From the NCBI GenBank assembly GCA_020846515.1, contig JADLDX010000437.1, forward strand, positions 1-7,778: a DNA stretch of 7,778 bases, written 5' to 3'. This document shows, piece by piece, positions 6,449 through 7,778 of this stretch. Under the pieces are notes generated by a model. It had not been told where the DNA came from and ran no database searches. It saw nothing but the letters and a program-made list of their open reading frames with translations. This DNA comes from Pirellulaceae bacterium. GTDB taxonomy: Bacteria > Planctomycetota > Planctomycetia > Pirellulales > Pirellulaceae. Within the stretch, counting starts at the first letter, position 1; each line of letters starts with the position of its first letter. Made by a program: the position numbers and the translations under genes.

Positions 6449-7711
6449 CTACCAGCGTGATACGAGGTTGCCTTGGTCATCAAAATCCAGCGGACGCGGC
6501 TGGCTGAGAATCTCGACATGCTCCAGTTTAGAAAGTGAAGGCAGCAGACTTTGGCTGCACTCAATTTCCTCGATATGTAAAGTATTTTTGATCCACATGG
6601 CTGGCACTTGCTCGGGAGTCAACAACCCGGCTTGTCCCATGGCCACCGTCAAGGCCCGCTGGTCACTTGGGAAATCCATAGGCAACATGGCCGCCGTGAT
6701 ATGACCACCGGTCATGCAATTCATGCGCGTGGCGGGCACGTCCATCTCCTCGATCACGCGCTGGTGGCACATCTCGGCGATGCCGATGCCCGTGGCGTTA
6801 CCGTGGGTCGTGGGCGTCAAGCCTCGAACGTAGATCGTATGGATACCTGGGCGTTCGTCGCCCGTGGCGCAGCGGTCATTGAACTTGCGACCGATCACGT
6901 TGGTATCCATGCCGGCGCCACTGATCTCCTTGCCGATTTGATCAACGATCAATAGTTCCAGTTTGTCAGCCGGCAAACGCGGTGCCCAGCTCTGCACGCG
7001 TTTTAACAACACGGGCTCGACCTGTTCGATCTCATTAGGTTGGACGCCGACCAGTTGAGCGGTCTCTTCATAACCGTTTTCCAGAATGGCTAACCCACCC
7101 ACGATTCGGCAGCGTGCGATGGTTTCGCGCGCGACGGAACGCACGATTTGGTCGAATGAGTAGTTCATAATAGCGCGGTGATAAACTTCCGCGCCACGTT
7201 GCTTGCCCAGTCCAATCAACATCATCTTCATCAGGCCACTTTCGACTGGCCCGCAAAAACGCGTGTGAGATTTTACGCGATTGACGACCAGCACATGATC
7301 CGCCTGGCTGGCATGCTGATCGAAGTAGACCGGAAAACCTTCGCGCGCCTGGCAGACTTCGACCACTTGCATGCTACTGCGAACGGGACAACCCATGGTT
7401 TCCGGCGTGATCCCGTACCGCGCCAGCACGGCGGCTTGTCCCTCATCGGTCGCTCCGCCGTGACTGCCCATGGCTGGAACAATGTAGGGTTGGGCATTGA
7501 GGCTCTTGCAGAAGTCGACGCAATGGCGGGTGATAGTGGCGATATTGGCGACACCGCGACTGCCCGAGGTGATGGCCACGCTTTGGCCCGGTTTTATACG
7601 TTCTGGCAGGCCAGCTTGAGTAAGGCCCAATTGGACTGCGGACTGTAGATCGTCCAGTTTCGGGCGATCAAACTTTTGACGAATGCGAAAGAAGTGTGGA
7701 AAAGTCTGCAT
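6449..7711 (-). CDS. LarA-like protein (DUF2088, nickel-dependent lactate racemase homologue)
   Basis: This 420-residue protein resembles the LarA superfamily, whose founding member is lactate racemase with a nickel-pincer cofactor. Visible motifs are ITSGSRG (47-53), AMGSHGGATDEGQ (80-92, His84), VNRVKSHT (143-150, Lys147/His149), ESGLMKMMLIGLGKQRGAEVYH (157-178) and VDQIGKEISGAGMD (256-269). Lys162 and His178 are 16 residues apart, the spacing of the pincer lysine and catalytic histidine (K184/H200) recalled for Lactobacillus plantarum LarA, so cofactor use is plausible. The reaction is unknown; many homologues act on other hydroxy acids. The protein is cytoplasmic with no signal peptide. 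I placed the start at the ATG 7709-7711, because MQTFPHFFRIRQKF is a typical family beginning. An in-frame ATG at 7775-7777 would add 22 unlike residues, and the frame has no stop before the window edge. No strong Shine-Dalgarno is seen. Confidence 0.85.
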   Translation of the reverse strand: MQTFPHFFRIRQKFDRPKLDDLQSAVQLGLTQAGLPERIKPGQSVAITSGSRGVANIATITRHCVDFCKSLNAQPYIVPAMGSHGGATDEGQAAVLARYGITPETMGCPVRSSMQVVEVCQAREGFPVYFDQHASQADHVLVVNRVKSHTRFCGPVESGLMKMMLIGLGKQRGAEVYHRAIMNYSFDQIVRSVARETIARCRIVGGLAILENGYEETAQLVGVQPNEIEQVEPVLLKRVQSWAPRLPADKLELLIVDQIGKEISGAGMDTNVIGRKFNDRCATGDERPGIHTIYVRGLTPTTHGNATGIGIAEMCHQRVIEEMDVPATRMNCMTGGHITAAMLPMDFPSDQRALTVAMGQAGLLTPEQVPAMWIKNTLHIEEIECSQSLLPSLSKLEHVEILSQPRPLDFDDQGNLVSRW

Positions 7712-7778
7712 AGCGATGGCTTCATTCCCGATCAGGGATGGTCGGGTTTGGTGGGTATGGGGTTGATTAGTGCACATA

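Noticed and set aside
6372..6564. Similar short peptides (SPVKST) encoded on both strands at the palindrome
   Set aside because: This is a consequence of the inverted symmetry of the repeat, not evidence of coding.
7178..7648. 156-codon plus-strand open frame antisense to the LarA-like gene
   Set aside because: It is opposite the conserved LarA-like motifs, which define the true coding strand; no family features are seen.

Overview
The window looks like chromosomal DNA of a planctomycete, probably of the Pirellulaceae/Rhodopirellula type. The evidence is two secreted S1-family sulfatases back to back, a DUF1559 protein (a prepilin-like family greatly expanded in planctomycetes), and palindromic intergenic repeats. 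The genus is an inference; no rRNA or other marker gene is present. All seven genes read as intact, apart from the one cut by the left edge. There are no tRNAs, insertion sequences, CRISPR arrays or phage genes.

Layout, left to right. Positions 1-291 (minus) hold the first 97 codons of a secreted glycerophosphodiester phosphodiesterase. A solitary hairpin repeat at 311-337 separates it from two minus-strand sulfatases (358-1827 and 1828-3225), whose stop and start codons abut. The likely transcription order is sulfatase 2, sulfatase 1, then the phosphodiesterase, which suggests an export-targeted operon releasing sulfate and perhaps phosphate from polymers. A 132-bp divergent region then leads to serB (3358-4602, plus), a phosphoserine phosphatase with two regulatory ACT-like domains. 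serB converges on a DUF1559 pseudopilin-like gene (4730-5779, minus). Next come hemP (5919-6149, minus), a 299-bp regulatory and repeat region, and a LarA-like (DUF2088) gene (6449-7711, minus).

The most informative non-coding sequence is 6150-6448. Upstream of hemP there is a plausible sigma-70-type promoter with an inverted repeat (TTGAGACTGAATCTCAA on the minus strand) lying at the predicted transcription start. It has the 7-1-7 layout of Fur-family operators. A second dyad of the same layout (TGAGACA-G-TGTCTCA) lies about 150 bp further upstream. Between that dyad and the LarA-like gene is a 64-bp near-palindrome made of three consecutive hairpins. Its right arm recurs, inverted, as the solitary repeat at 311-337. 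Both copies lie within about 20 bp of a stop codon, as REP/BIME-type elements often do.

I found no clearly new multi-gene system. The best leads are the modular palindromic repeat family and the putative iron-responsive control of hemP.
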